A program made the translations under genes and the position numbers. The notes beneath the pieces are model-generated. The model saw only the letters and a list, made by a program, of their open reading frames with translations, made no database searches and had not been told where the DNA came from. Source: Pseudobutyrivibrio ruminis CF1b (GTDB lineage: Bacteria; Bacillota; Clostridia; Lachnospirales; Lachnospiraceae). Taken from it: a stretch of DNA of 64,000 bases. Location of the stretch: positions 1 through 64,000 of the forward strand of contig NZ_AUJB01000010.1 of NCBI RefSeq assembly GCF_000424005.1, written 5' to 3'. Of the stretch, positions 35,669 through 44,299 are shown one piece after another (the first letter of the stretch is position 1; each line of letters opens with the position of its first letter).

Positions 35669-36847
35669 TTAGTATTCGCCGTTCTTGTAGCGAGTGATAA
35701 GCTTTTCGATACGTCCATATGGGTTGAGAAGCTCTGAGATTGAGCACTCGTGGTTAAGTGTATCGATGATGTAAGCGATGTACTTAGACATATCGCATTT
35801 GATGAAGTAGTCCTTATTCTGAACTTCTTCTGGAAGGTATGTAAGGTTTGTTGTAACAACTCTGTAGATGATGCCCTTTTCTACGGCTTCATCGAACTTA
35901 GCCATACCGTTTGTGAAGAGTCCGAATGTGGCTACTACGAAGATACGCTTAGCATTACGCTTCTTAAGCTCTGTAGCTACATCTATCATTGATTCGCCAG
36001 AAGAAATCATATCATCAACGATGATAACGTCCTTACCAGCAACGTCATTTCCAAGGAATTCGTGAGCGACGATAGGATTACGTCCATCTACGATGCGGCT
36101 GTAATCACGACGCTTGTAGAACATACCAACATTAACACCTAATACAGATGCCATGTAAACGGCACGCTTTGTACCACCTTCATCAGGTGAGATAATCATA
36201 AGATTATCGTTATCAAGCTTTAAGTCCTTGCAGTGCTTAAAGATGCCTTTAAGGAACTGGTATGTAGGTGAAACAGTCTCAAAGCTGTGAAGTGGAATCG
36301 CATTCTGAACACGTGGGTCGTGAGCATCAAATGTGATGATGTTATCAACGCCCATGTTAACGAGCTCCTGAAGTGCCATAGCACAATCAAGTGATTCACG
36401 AGCACTTCTGCGGTGCTGACGTCCTTCATAAAGGAATGGGATAATAACTGTGATGCGCTTTGCCTTACCCATTGCAGCTGCAATGATACGCTTAAGGTCA
36501 CAGAAAATGTCGTCAGGACTCATGTGATTCTCATGTCCGCATACTGTATATGTGAGGCTGTAGTTTGTAACATCTACTAAGATGTACAAATCAAGTCCAC
36601 GAACAGACTGCTTGATAAGTCCCTTACCTTCGCCCGAACCAAAACGTGGGCATTCGGCGTCAACAATGTAGGAATCACTACGGTAACCTGCTAGAGTGAT
36701 GATAGACTGGTCGCTCTTGCGCTCCTGTCTCCACTGAAGAAGGTAGTCATTAACTCGCTCCGCGATGGCTGTACAGCTCTTGTGTGGAATTAATCCAAGC
36801 TCAGCCATAGGTGGTGTGTTTTCCAACACGATTTCATTTTTTGGCAT
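35669..36847 (-). CDS. prs: Ribose-phosphate pyrophosphokinase, long form
   Basis: The 392-residue enzyme makes PRPP from ribose 5-phosphate and ATP for nucleotide, His and Trp synthesis. The PRPP-binding loop VIIVDDMISSGESM (about residues 273-286) is intact, as are the flexible-loop region RRSARES and FDAHDPRVQ. It is about 75 residues longer than the common 315-residue form, mostly at the N-terminus and in the loop before FGSGEGKGL, as in a long clostridial subgroup. It is the last gene of the dnaD-dnaI-prs unit, 26 bases after dnaI. Confidence 0.88.
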   Translation of the reverse strand: MPKNEIVLENTPPMAELGLIPHKSCTAIAERVNDYLLQWRQERKSDQSIITLAGYRSDSYIVDAECPRFGSGEGKGLIKQSVRGLDLYILVDVTNYSLTYTVCGHENHMSPDDIFCDLKRIIAAAMGKAKRITVIIPFLYEGRQHRRSARESLDCAMALQELVNMGVDNIITFDAHDPRVQNAIPLHSFETVSPTYQFLKGIFKHCKDLKLDNDNLMIISPDEGGTKRAVYMASVLGVNVGMFYKRRDYSRIVDGRNPIVAHEFLGNDVAGKDVIIVDDMISSGESMIDVATELKKRNAKRIFVVATFGLFTNGMAKFDEAVEKGIIYRVVTTNLTYLPEEVQNKDYFIKCDMSKYIAYIIDTLNHECSISELLNPYGRIEKLITRYKNGEY

Positions 36848-36873
36848 TGTTTGCTCCTTGAAAGATATTTTAT

Positions 36874-37866
36874 TTATTTATTCATCATTACTTTCTTAAT
36901 ACGAATATCATCTCCAATGAGCCTGATGGCGTCATAATATGAAAATACTCGCGAAGTAATTCTTTCACTGTAAGTATCTCTCATTTCCTCGAGAGAAAGG
37001 TTTGTGGAAATCACTGTTGATTTGTTTCTGAGCAATCTTTCATTTAAGCACTGGAATAGCTTTGTAATAGTGAAATTATTAGGAAATTCAGTGCCAAGGT
37101 CGTCGATGATGAGTAAATCACAATCAAAAATCTGATCGTGTAAATCCTCTACATTAACGTGTCTTTTGAAAGTCTGATCCTCAAATACTTTGAATAGCTC
37201 AGAGGCTGTAAAGTAAATAACAGATATGCCTTCGTCTAATAGAGCCTTAGCTATGCAATTGGAAAGAAAGGTTTTACCGCAACCTGTCTGTCCAAGCAAC
37301 ATTAAATTACCACCTTTTACCTTGAAATTCTGCACAAAGTTTTGCGCTCTTTCTAGGGCTATTTGTGCAGTAGCCCTTGCGCTGACGTCAGAATTACCCT
37401 CATAGTAATTTTCGTCGTATACATTAAGGTCAAAATAGTCGAAATTCTCCTTTGAAAGGATGTTGCTGATATTAGACTGCTTATAAACAAGATTGATAGC
37501 TGCCTGATTGAAACAGTGGCAGCGCTTTCCATTAACGTAACCTGTGTCCTTGCAATCAGGGCAATCGTATGGTGGCTCGAGGTAATCAGCTGGGAAGCCT
37601 GCTGACTCCATAAGATTAATGCGGCGTTCTTTTAATTCAGAGAGCTTGCGCTTAGACTCTGCAGCCGCAGTCTGAATATCACTGCCATTGAAGATAGCAG
37701 TGATAGAAGATACGGAAATCTTTGAAACTTCTTCATCTATCTTTGAAAGAGCAGGAATAGCTGAGTAGACTTCGTCAGTACGGTAAGCAACGATTTGATT
37801 GTTACGAGCCTGCTTGTGGTTGTACTGACGCATAAGAGCATCATACTGTTCGTTAGTTAATGCCAT
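36874..37866 (-). CDS. DnaC/DnaI-type helicase loader ATPase
   Basis: A 330-residue AAA+ protein. The N-terminal half has coiled segments and a Cys4 motif (CPDCKDTGY ... CHCF, about residues 99-119). The ATPase core has GQTGCGKTFLS (Walker A, about 192-202), LLIIDDLGTEF (Walker B) and a sensor STNLSLEEM. Such proteins load the replicative helicase at origins or stalled forks. It follows the DnaD-like gene by 12 bases, a pairing well known in Firmicutes, and precedes prs. IstB-type transposon proteins share the fold, but no transposase is nearby. Confidence 0.87.
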   Translation of the reverse strand: MALTNEQYDALMRQYNHKQARNNQIVAYRTDEVYSAIPALSKIDEEVSKISVSSITAIFNGSDIQTAAAESKRKLSELKERRINLMESAGFPADYLEPPYDCPDCKDTGYVNGKRCHCFNQAAINLVYKQSNISNILSKENFDYFDLNVYDENYYEGNSDVSARATAQIALERAQNFVQNFKVKGGNLMLLGQTGCGKTFLSNCIAKALLDEGISVIYFTASELFKVFEDQTFKRHVNVEDLHDQIFDCDLLIIDDLGTEFPNNFTITKLFQCLNERLLRNKSTVISTNLSLEEMRDTYSERITSRVFSYYDAIRLIGDDIRIKKVMMNK

Positions 37867-37878
37867 ATGTATTCCCCC

Positions 37879-39006
37879 TTAGTTTCCTAAAATTCTTTTC
37901 TCTAATTCGTCAAAATTGTAATCTCTCTGTGAGAAATTGTGGAACTTGCTGTTAGTCTTAGGCTTTGCAGCAGCTCCAGAGTTTGCAGCAGAGCTTCTTG
38001 CACGGGTTGCTGAAGAAATGTTAGCAACGTTAGCCATGCTGTGTTCAAGGTCAAGTCTTTCAACATCTCCCATTGTTCTAACACCGGCTTTGTGCCAGTT
38101 TGTTAGGATGGAATCTGCATATGGGAAAGAAGGCTTGTTGGTCTGCATGATAGTACGCTTGCAGGCCTCACAGATTAAATCAAGAGCCATTCCATATGAA
38201 CCTGACCATTTATTAACATAGTTGAGCTCGGACTCAACTAAAACTCTTCCTGAAATACCAAATGATTTCATAATAGAGTAAACAAGGTTGTTTCTCGCGC
38301 TAGATGTGCTGATAGCTTCATCCACTGTAGTGATGCCGTCCTCAGCCCAGTTGCGGGCTACAGTATCCATGTAGTGGAAGCTGCTGTGGCCACCGCCGAT
38401 GCATGTCTCTACCAGGTACTGGATAAGATCCACTGAGAAGTGGAGACTGTCATACCAGAATAGAAGGGTGGTGGTATCGCTGATAGACAGTGGACGCTTC
38501 AGATAAGTCTGAATAGCGAAAATTAAATCCTCTACCTGCTGGTCCTCGCTGAAAGCCTTGAGCTGATCAGGACTGTAGCTAGGCTTGGTATCAGCGGTGG
38601 TGTAAACAGGAGCTATGCTATTGTTTGCTGTAGATGTGCAGCGAGTAGCCTTGTTCATGGATGTAATGTTGGATATGACAGGACTCTCTGTCTTGCCATA
38701 TCCATTACCATTCACATCTACTAAGTAGATTCCAGAAAGCTCATTGTCTGCGGAATACTCAAGGCGAAGAATGCCTACTTTCTCCCAATAAGTAAAGGCA
38801 CGCATTACATCTTTTTCTGTGTGGTCTAAGCAGTCCGCCAACTGCGAGATGGAAAATTCGAACCCATCTCTAGTAAGACAACGAAGCAGATAAAGGTAAA
38901 CCTTTACGTATTCCCCATTAGCGTCTTTCATGAAATCGTCTATGAAAGAATTTGAGACACAGGTAAAGCCTGTGTTCGAAGTTGTGTGCAACATGATGTC
39001 AGCCAT
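37879..39006 (-). CDS. DnaD-like replication initiation protein with two DnaD_2 domains
   Basis: The 375-residue protein has an N-terminal winged helix (about residues 20-95) and two tandem C-terminal DnaD/DnaB_2 domains. Each ends in the family motif of Tyr and Trp in one helix (FHYMDTVARNW and FPYADSILTNW). DnaD proteins remodel origin DNA and help recruit the helicase loader, which is the next gene. The last about 70 residues are Ser/Ala-rich and probably flexible. An extended -10 promoter lies just upstream, and DnaA boxes beyond that. Confidence 0.85.
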   Translation of the reverse strand: MADIMLHTTSNTGFTCVSNSFIDDFMKDANGEYVKVYLYLLRCLTRDGFEFSISQLADCLDHTEKDVMRAFTYWEKVGILRLEYSADNELSGIYLVDVNGNGYGKTESPVISNITSMNKATRCTSTANNSIAPVYTTADTKPSYSPDQLKAFSEDQQVEDLIFAIQTYLKRPLSISDTTTLLFWYDSLHFSVDLIQYLVETCIGGGHSSFHYMDTVARNWAEDGITTVDEAISTSSARNNLVYSIMKSFGISGRVLVESELNYVNKWSGSYGMALDLICEACKRTIMQTNKPSFPYADSILTNWHKAGVRTMGDVERLDLEHSMANVANISSATRARSSAANSGAAAKPKTNSKFHNFSQRDYNFDELEKRILGN

Positions 39007-39039
39007 AAATTATTCATCTCCCTCTTAACTATGTGGCAA

Positions 39040-39048
39040 ATTATAGCA
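39040..39048 (-). promoter_or_regulatory. Promoter (-10) of the dnaD-dnaI-prs unit
   Basis: An extended -10, TGCTATAAT, on the minus strand lies about 35 bases before the dnaD-like start. No good -35 is seen, which extended -10 promoters can tolerate. Confidence 0.6.
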
Positions 39049-39114
39049 AAGTCACATTGAAAAGAAAAGAGCTCGAAGCCCCGCAACCCTTGTAAATAAA
39101 GGGTTTGTGGCGAT

Positions 39115-39220
39115 TGTGGATAATGTGGAAAAGTCTCCTCAATGTAGTAAAAAAGGGGCAAAAAAATCCACATCTTTTTGTGGGGAAAAACCATCAAAAA
39201 AATGTGGATAATGTGGATAA
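39115..39220 (-). promoter_or_regulatory. Cluster of DnaA boxes
   Basis: Three exact TGTGGATAA boxes (39115-39123, 39203-39211, 39212-39220) and two near matches (TGTGGAAAA at 39124-39132; AAATCCACA at 39164-39172) fall within 106 bases. They lie between the murC stop codon and the promoter of the dnaD-like gene. TTATNCACA is the established DnaA target, so DnaA control of the helicase-loading genes is a fair inference; a DnaA sink is another. Confidence 0.7.
39160..39186 (-). terminator. Probable terminator of murC
   Basis: On the minus strand CCACA-AAAAGA-TGTGG is followed by ATTTTTTT. The stem is short and overlaps one of the weaker DnaA-box matches. Confidence 0.45.
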
Positions 39221-40600
39221 CTATTTTTTAAGTAGATTTTCACCTACTAAATACACGTCTCCGGCTCCCATAGTTATCAACAAGTCATTGTTCAAAACAT
39301 TTTTTTCTAAAAATTTTTCACAGGCCTCAAATGTGCCTAAATAATGGGCTTCTGTTCCAAGCTTTTCTAAGCGGTCTGCGATGTCCTTTGAACTGACTCC
39401 ATAAATGTCTGGCTCGCGGGCTGCGTAAATGTCTGGAAGGATAACTATGTCTGCAGCGCTAAGTGCATCTGCGAAATCATCTAATAAACTAAGTGTACGA
39501 GTGTATGTGTGAGACTGGAAGCAAACAATTACACGGTTGTGTGGGTAGTTTGCTGCAGCTGCAAGGCTGGCGCGAATCTCTGTTGGATGATGTGCGTAAT
39601 CGTCGATAACTGTAGCACCCTTGTAGGTACCCTTAAGCTCGAAACGACGGTGAGCACCACCAAATTTAGCAAGACCAGTCTTAATACATTTGTAATCAAC
39701 ACCCATTTCAATGCAAAGAACGATAGCTGAAAGAGCGTTGCTGATGTTGTGGTCTCCTGGTACATGAAGAGTGATGCGCTCAAGAGCCTGTCCCTTATAA
39801 ACAGGAACAAAAGAAGCGAATCCCTTCTCATCGTATGTAATATCAGTAGGAACAATATCTGCTTCACCGTGGAGAGCATAAGTGATTACCTTGCACTTAA
39901 GTCCCTCTGTGAAGTAAGAAACATTTTCAATCTCGTTATTAATAATAAGTGCACCCTCATCTGATGTGTTCTCAGCAAACTGTCTAAAGGATGCACGAAC
40001 ATTATCAAGGTTCTTGAAGAAATCAAGATGGTCAGCTTCTACATTAAGAATAATGTTGTACTTAGGGAAGAAGCTGTGGAAGCTGTTTGTGTATTCACAT
40101 GCCTCTGCAACAAATACATCGCTGTTACCAACGTGAACATTGCTGTGGATAGCATCTAAAATAGCTCCTACTGTAATAGTAGGTTCTGTTGTAGTCTCAA
40201 GGAGAATCTGGCTTACCATAGAAGTGGTAGTAGTCTTTCCATGAGTACCTGCAACTGTAATTGAGTTAGCGTAGTTTTCCATGATTTCACCAAGGAGCTC
40301 GGCACGTGTAAGCATTGGCTTGCCAGATGCCTTTGCAGCCATAAGCTCAGGATTGTCATTGGAAATGGCTGCTGTGTAAACGATAAGGTCGATATCGTCT
40401 GTGATGTTTGCAGCAGCCTGTGGGTAGTTAACTTTTGCACCAAGTGCCTCAAGGTGCTTTGTTAAATCAGAAGAATCTCTGTCTGAACCGGAAATAGTGA
40501 ATCCGGCACCCAAAAGAATCTCTGCAAGACCGCTCATGCTGATACCACCGATGCCAATAAAGTGGACATGGATCTTGTTGTCGAAATTTATTTTATACAT
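39221..40600 (-). CDS. murC: UDP-N-acetylmuramate--L-alanine ligase
   Basis: The 459-residue Mur ligase adds L-Ala to UDP-MurNAc, the first amino-acid step of peptidoglycan synthesis. The N-terminal HFIGIGGISMSGLAEIL nucleotide fold, the ATP loop GTHGKTTTTSM (about residues 118-128) and DDYAHHPTEI are all present, and the length is normal. The last three boundary bases adjoin the DnaA-box cluster. It has its own promoter and a leader hairpin. Confidence 0.95.
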   Translation of the reverse strand: MYKINFDNKIHVHFIGIGGISMSGLAEILLGAGFTISGSDRDSSDLTKHLEALGAKVNYPQAAANITDDIDLIVYTAAISNDNPELMAAKASGKPMLTRAELLGEIMENYANSITVAGTHGKTTTTSMVSQILLETTTEPTITVGAILDAIHSNVHVGNSDVFVAEACEYTNSFHSFFPKYNIILNVEADHLDFFKNLDNVRASFRQFAENTSDEGALIINNEIENVSYFTEGLKCKVITYALHGEADIVPTDITYDEKGFASFVPVYKGQALERITLHVPGDHNISNALSAIVLCIEMGVDYKCIKTGLAKFGGAHRRFELKGTYKGATVIDDYAHHPTEIRASLAAAANYPHNRVIVCFQSHTYTRTLSLLDDFADALSAADIVILPDIYAAREPDIYGVSSKDIADRLEKLGTEAHYLGTFEACEKFLEKNVLNNDLLITMGAGDVYLVGENLLKK

Positions 40601-40631
40601 TATAAGGATTTCCTTTCTTTACTCATCATCC

Positions 40632-40683
40632 GTCCCTTCGGGACATCTCCCCCTACAATACCCCCAAATGGATATACTTTCAA
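40632..40683 (-). promoter_or_regulatory. Promoter and leader hairpin of murC
   Basis: On the minus strand TTGAAA (plus-strand 40678-40683), 17 bases, TATTGT (40655-40660). A small perfect hairpin, GTCCC-GAA-GGGAC (40632-40644), lies in the leader between promoter and start codon. Confidence 0.5.
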
Positions 40684-40777
40684 GGGTCAAGTTAAGGAAA
40701 AATATGGATTATTTTGGTGAATATGACAGTGAATTGTCAAATAATTAACGATTAAATAGTAAAAAATTAGAATAATA

Positions 40778-40806
40778 TTGCGTGTAAATTATCACTTTGT
40801 TATACT
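40778..40806 (+). promoter_or_regulatory. Promoter of the glgC-glgD-spoVG-pth operon
   Basis: TTGCGT, 17 bases, TATACT. The remaining spacer (40601-40922) holds the murC promoter and, after this promoter, a leader with two tiny open frames. Confidence 0.65.
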
Positions 40807-40861
40807 AAATGCATAAGAGTGTAGAATTCGTTAGATTTTGCAACTCTTAAAGGGGAGTGCT

Positions 40862-40876
40862 ATGAGTTCTTTTTAA
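40862..40876 (+). CDS. Possible leader minigene (4 codons)
   Basis: ATG AGT TCT TTT TAA follows a strong AAAGGGGAG site four bases upstream, about 60 bases before glgC. A second frame of eight codons (40900-40926) ends in an ATGA overlap with the glgC start. Neither is shown to be translated. They matter because glgC itself has a poorly placed ribosome site. Confidence 0.3.
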   Translation: MSSF

Positions 40877-40922
40877 TTGGCACATCCTTTACGGACACCA
40901 TGAGAAAGGCAGATGAAAAAGG

Positions 40923-42197
40923 ATGATTAGAAAAGAAATGATCGCAATGCTTTTGGCTGGTGGGCAAGGAAGCCGCCTAGGCGTGCTAACGTCAGACGTG
41001 GCAAAGCCAGCTGTCTCTTTCGGAGGTAAGTATCGTATTATCGACTTTCCTCTATCAAATTGTATCAACTCAGGGATTGATACCGTTGGCGTACTAACTC
41101 AGTATCAGCCTCTTGTTTTGAACTCTCACATTGGAATTGGTATTCCATGGGATTTGGATCGAAACAACGGCGGAGTTACTGTCCTCCCTCCTTACGAGAA
41201 GAGTGACACTAGTGAATGGTATTCTGGTACTGCTAACGCAATTTTCCAAAACCTTAAGTACATGGAGAACTATAACCCAGAGTATGTGCTTATCCTTTCA
41301 GGAGACCACATCTATAAGATGGATTATGAGGCCATGTTAGATTTTCATAAGGCAAAGGGTGCTGATGTTACTATCGCTGTAATACCAGTTCCTATTGAGG
41401 AAGCATCGCGATTCGGTGTAGTTATTGCTGATGATGACAAGCGCATCAGCGAGTTTGAGGAGAAGCCACCTCAGCCACGTAGTAATTTGGCTTCAATGGG
41501 TATTTACATCTTTAGTTGGAAGGCACTTAAGGATTCACTTTGTGCCCTTAAGGATCAAAGCAATTGCGATTTTGGTAAGCACGTGCTCCCATACCTTCAC
41601 GAGAAGGGTTCGCCAATGTATGCTTATGAATTTAACAGCTATTGGAAGGATGTAGGAACACTTGGTTCATATTGGGAAGCCAATATGGAGCTTATAGATT
41701 TAATTCCAGAGTTTAATCTTTACGAGGAGTTCTGGAAGATTTATACAAATCAGAACATTATCGAGCCACAGTTCGTAGCAAATTCCGCAGTAGTGGAAAA
41801 GGCGATTGTAGGTGCGGGTGCTCAGATTTATGGAGAAGTTTACAACTCAGTACTAGGCGCAGGCGTAGTTATTGAGGAAGGCACAGTTATCAGAGATTCA
41901 ATCATTATGGAAGGCGTAAAGATTGGAAAGAACTGTGTAATAGATAAATCGATTGTTGCCGAAAACACAGTCATTGGCGATAACGCTAAGATTGGTCAGG
42001 GCGAGGAAGTAGAAAGCAGACTGAATGCCAGCGTATATTCATATGGATTAGCGGTAATTGGTGAGAATTCTACTATCCCAGCAAATGTAACTATTGGAAA
42101 GAATACAGCTATCAAGGGCGAGACTAGCGAGGGAGATTATCCTGACGGACAATTAGCAAGTGGTGGCTACATTATCAAGGCAGGTGATCGATTATGA
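40923..42197 (+). CDS. glgC: Glucose-1-phosphate adenylyltransferase, catalytic subunit
   Basis: The 424-residue enzyme makes ADP-glucose from glucose 1-phosphate and ATP, the committed step of glycogen synthesis. The nucleotidyltransferase motif [14 protein letters not shown] (about residues 9-22), the metal Asp in [11 protein letters not shown] and FEEKP are present, and the last third is a left-handed beta-helix. An in-frame ATG 15 bases downstream is an alternative start. It overlaps glgD by four bases (ATGA). The start has no good ribosome site of its own; coupling to an upstream frame is possible. Confidence 0.93.
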   Translation: MIRKEMIAMLLAGGQGSRLGVLTSDVAKPAVSFGGKYRIIDFPLSNCINSGIDTVGVLTQYQPLVLNSHIGIGIPWDLDRNNGGVTVLPPYEKSDTSEWYSGTANAIFQNLKYMENYNPEYVLILSGDHIYKMDYEAMLDFHKAKGADVTIAVIPVPIEEASRFGVVIADDDKRISEFEEKPPQPRSNLASMGIYIFSWKALKDSLCALKDQSNCDFGKHVLPYLHEKGSPMYAYEFNSYWKDVGTLGSYWEANMELIDLIPEFNLYEEFWKIYTNQNIIEPQFVANSAVVEKAIVGAGAQIYGEVYNSVLGAGVVIEEGTVIRDSIIMEGVKIGKNCVIDKSIVAENTVIGDNAKIGQGEEVESRLNASVYSYGLAVIGENSTIPANVTIGKNTAIKGETSEGDYPDGQLASGGYIIKAGDRL

Positions 42198-43327
42198 AAG
42201 CATTAGGAATTATACTAGCAGGTGGAAACTCAAGCAGAATGCAACAGCTTACGGAAAAGCGAGCCATTGCTGCAATGCCAATAGGCGGTAGCTACAGATG
42301 TATTGATTTTGTTCTTTCAAATATGACAAATTCTCACATCCAGACTGTAGCAGTACTTTCACAGTACAACGCTCGTTCATTAAACGAGCATCTTAACTCA
42401 TCAAAGTGGTGGAACTTTGGTAGAAAGCAGGGAGGACTTTTCCTGTTCACACCAACAGTTACTACTAACAATAGCTGGTGGTACAGAGGTACCGCAGATG
42501 CTATTTGGCAGAACATTGATTTCTTAAAGAAAAGACATGAGCCATACGTAATCATTGCAAGTGGAGATGGCGTATATAAACTGGACTTCAACAAGGTTCT
42601 CGATTATCATATTGAGAAGCAGGCTGATATCACAGTGGTTTGCGCTAAGCTTCCAGAGGGCGATGACATCAATAGATACGGTGTGGTTACAATGGATAGA
42701 GATGGCAGAATCACTGAGTTCGAAGAAAAGCCTATGGTGGCAAGCTCTGATATGGTTTCTGCTGGTGTCTATATCATTAGAAGAAGAGCTCTTATCGATT
42801 TATTGGAGGAGTGCAATCGTGAGGGCAGGTACAACTTTGTTACAGACATTCTCATAAGATACAAGAGCATGAAGAAAATCTACGGCTACAGAATGGAAGG
42901 CTACTGGTCAAACATTGCTGACGTAGACAGTTACTTCAAGGCAAACATGGATTTCTTACGCAAGGATGTTAGAGATAATTTCTTCCACACAGAGCCAGGA
43001 GTCTACTCTAAGACTCACGACCTTCCACCTGCAAAATATAACGCAGGCTCAAAGGTTTCAAACTCACTTATCGCTGGAGGATGCATCATTAACAGCACTG
43101 TAGAGAATTCTGTACTGTTCAAGAAGGCGTTCGTAGGAAACAATTCAGTTGTTAAGAACTGCGTCATTTTGAACGGAGCATATATAGGAGACAACGTGCA
43201 TGTAGAGAATTGCATTGTAGAGAGCCATGAGACGTTGCTCAGCGGATCAACATATATTGGGGAAAATGGTATCCGCATCGTTACCGGTAACAAGAACAGA
43301 TATGATATGCCAGTTGGGGAGGTATAA
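42194..43327 (+). CDS. glgD: Glucose-1-phosphate adenylyltransferase-like subunit
   Basis: The 377-residue paralogue of GlgC is found beside it in Firmicutes. The N-terminal [13 protein letters not shown] departs from the catalytic GGxGxRLxPLT loop, fitting a regulatory or weakly active partner that raises GlgC activity. The segment [10 protein letters not shown] replaces the Glg[13 protein letters not shown]-terminal beta-helix with hexapeptide-like repeats ([16 protein letters not shown]) is present. It is translationally coupled to glgC. Confidence 0.93.
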   Translation: MKALGIILAGGNSSRMQQLTEKRAIAAMPIGGSYRCIDFVLSNMTNSHIQTVAVLSQYNARSLNEHLNSSKWWNFGRKQGGLFLFTPTVTTNNSWWYRGTADAIWQNIDFLKKRHEPYVIIASGDGVYKLDFNKVLDYHIEKQADITVVCAKLPEGDDINRYGVVTMDRDGRITEFEEKPMVASSDMVSAGVYIIRRRALIDLLEECNREGRYNFVTDILIRYKSMKKIYGYRMEGYWSNIADVDSYFKANMDFLRKDVRDNFFHTEPGVYSKTHDLPPAKYNAGSKVSNSLIAGGCIINSTVENSVLFKKAFVGNNSVVKNCVILNGAYIGDNVHVENCIVESHETLLSGSTYIGENGIRIVTGNKNRYDMPVGEV

Positions 43328-43332
43328 CGCAA

Positions 43333-43593
43333 ATGCAAATTACAGACATCAGAATTCGCAAGATTGAAAAAGAAGGCAAGATGAAAGCTGTTGTTTCAGT
43401 AACAATCGATGAGGAGTTTGTAATCCACGACATCAAGATTATTGAAGGAGATAAGGGACTGTTTATCGCAATGCCATCAAGACGTGGCTCTGAGGGTGGC
43501 TATAAGGACATTGCACATCCAATCAAGTCTACGACTAGAGAGCAGATGCAGACAATGATTCTTAATAAGTATAAAGAAGAGTTCCCTGAGTAG
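43333..43593 (+). CDS. spoVG: SpoVG family regulatory protein
   Basis: The 86-residue protein matches SpoVG over its whole length, from the opening [11 protein letters not shown] to the segment FIAMPSRRG (about residues 47-55). SpoVG proteins bind nucleic acid and affect septation, sporulation or virulence genes in various Firmicutes. It lies five bases after glgD and six before pth, so it is probably cotranscribed. It is not evidence that this organism sporulates, since non-sporulating bacteria also carry it. Confidence 0.93.
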   Translation: MQITDIRIRKIEKEGKMKAVVSVTIDEEFVIHDIKIIEGDKGLFIAMPSRRGSEGGYKDIAHPIKSTTREQMQTMILNKYKEEFPE

Positions 43594-43599
43594 TATTTT

Positions 43600-44169
43600 A
43601 TGTATTTAATTGTAGGTCTAGGTAATCCAGAGAGAAAGTATGATGGAACCAGACATAATGTAGGATTTGAGGCTATCGATGCCATCTCAAAGCAGTTTGG
43701 AATCGAGGTAAACCACAAGGAACACAAGGGAATTGTGGGAAAGGGAATCATTAACGGAAAGAAAGTGATTCTTGTCAAGCCACAGACTTACATGAATCTC
43801 AGTGGTGAATGTGTCTTGCCACTTACAGATTATTATGAAATTGATCCATCCACAGAAATGGTCGTTATTTCAGACGATGTATCTCTTTCTACAGGAAACA
43901 TCCGTGTTAGAAAGAAAGGCAGCGCAGGTGGGCATAATGGTCTGAAAAACATTATTAATCTTTTGGGAACCAACGAATTTCCAAGAATCCGAGTAGGTGT
44001 GGGAGAGTGCGAGGGCGATATGGTTGCCCATGTACTTGGAAGATACAACGCCGAGGACAGGGAAAGAGTTGACGCTTCCATGGAGAAAGTAATAGGAGCT
44101 GTTGAATTGTTCCTGGATGGTGATTTGGACGCTGCAATGAATAAATACAATAAGAAAGAAGAGAAATAG
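43600..44169 (+). CDS. pth: Peptidyl-tRNA hydrolase
   Basis: The 189-residue enzyme frees tRNA from peptidyl-tRNA dropped by ribosomes. Active-site residues are visible: Asn10 in GLGNP, His19 in TRHNVGF, an Asp in the ISDDVSL segment and the conserved GSAGGHNGLKNI. Length is normal. It ends the operon, with a strong terminator 12 bases later. The pairing with spoVG resembles the spoVG-ctc-pth neighbourhood of Bacillus. Confidence 0.95.
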   Translation: MYLIVGLGNPERKYDGTRHNVGFEAIDAISKQFGIEVNHKEHKGIVGKGIINGKKVILVKPQTYMNLSGECVLPLTDYYEIDPSTEMVVISDDVSLSTGNIRVRKKGSAGGHNGLKNIINLLGTNEFPRIRVGVGECEGDMVAHVLGRYNAEDRERVDASMEKVIGAVELFLDGDLDAAMNKYNKKEEK

Positions 44170-44181
44170 GATAGAACTTAC

Positions 44182-44210
44182 GGGCACACTTAAAAGTGTG
44201 CCCATTTTTG
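44182..44210 (+). terminator. Terminator after pth
   Basis: A perfect nine-pair stem (GGGCACACT with AGTGTGCCC) with a TAAA loop is followed by ATTTTTG. Confidence 0.92.
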
Positions 44211-44221
44211 TAACAATGTTA

Positions 44222-44250
44222 TTTACAATAACAATTAAAAAATCTATACT
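44222..44250 (+). promoter_or_regulatory. Promoter of the pilus-like operon
   Basis: TTTACA (44222-44227), 17 bases, TATACT (44245-44250), about 50 bases before the regulator gene. I see no terminator from here to the end of the mfd gene, so a long transcript is possible. Confidence 0.65.
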
Positions 44251-44299
44251 TAAGGTTGTAACAAGTAGGCAATATCGAGTAGTAGAAAAGGGATGAGTG

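Noticed and set aside
36874-37866. IstB-like transposon ATPase
   Set aside because: The fold is shared, but the gene sits with a DnaD-like gene, no transposase or terminal repeats are present, and the N-terminal Cys4 motif fits helicase loaders.
40809-40850. 13-codon frame beginning at the glgC promoter -10 box
   Set aside because: Its ATG overlaps the region before the expected transcription start, so it would not be on the message.
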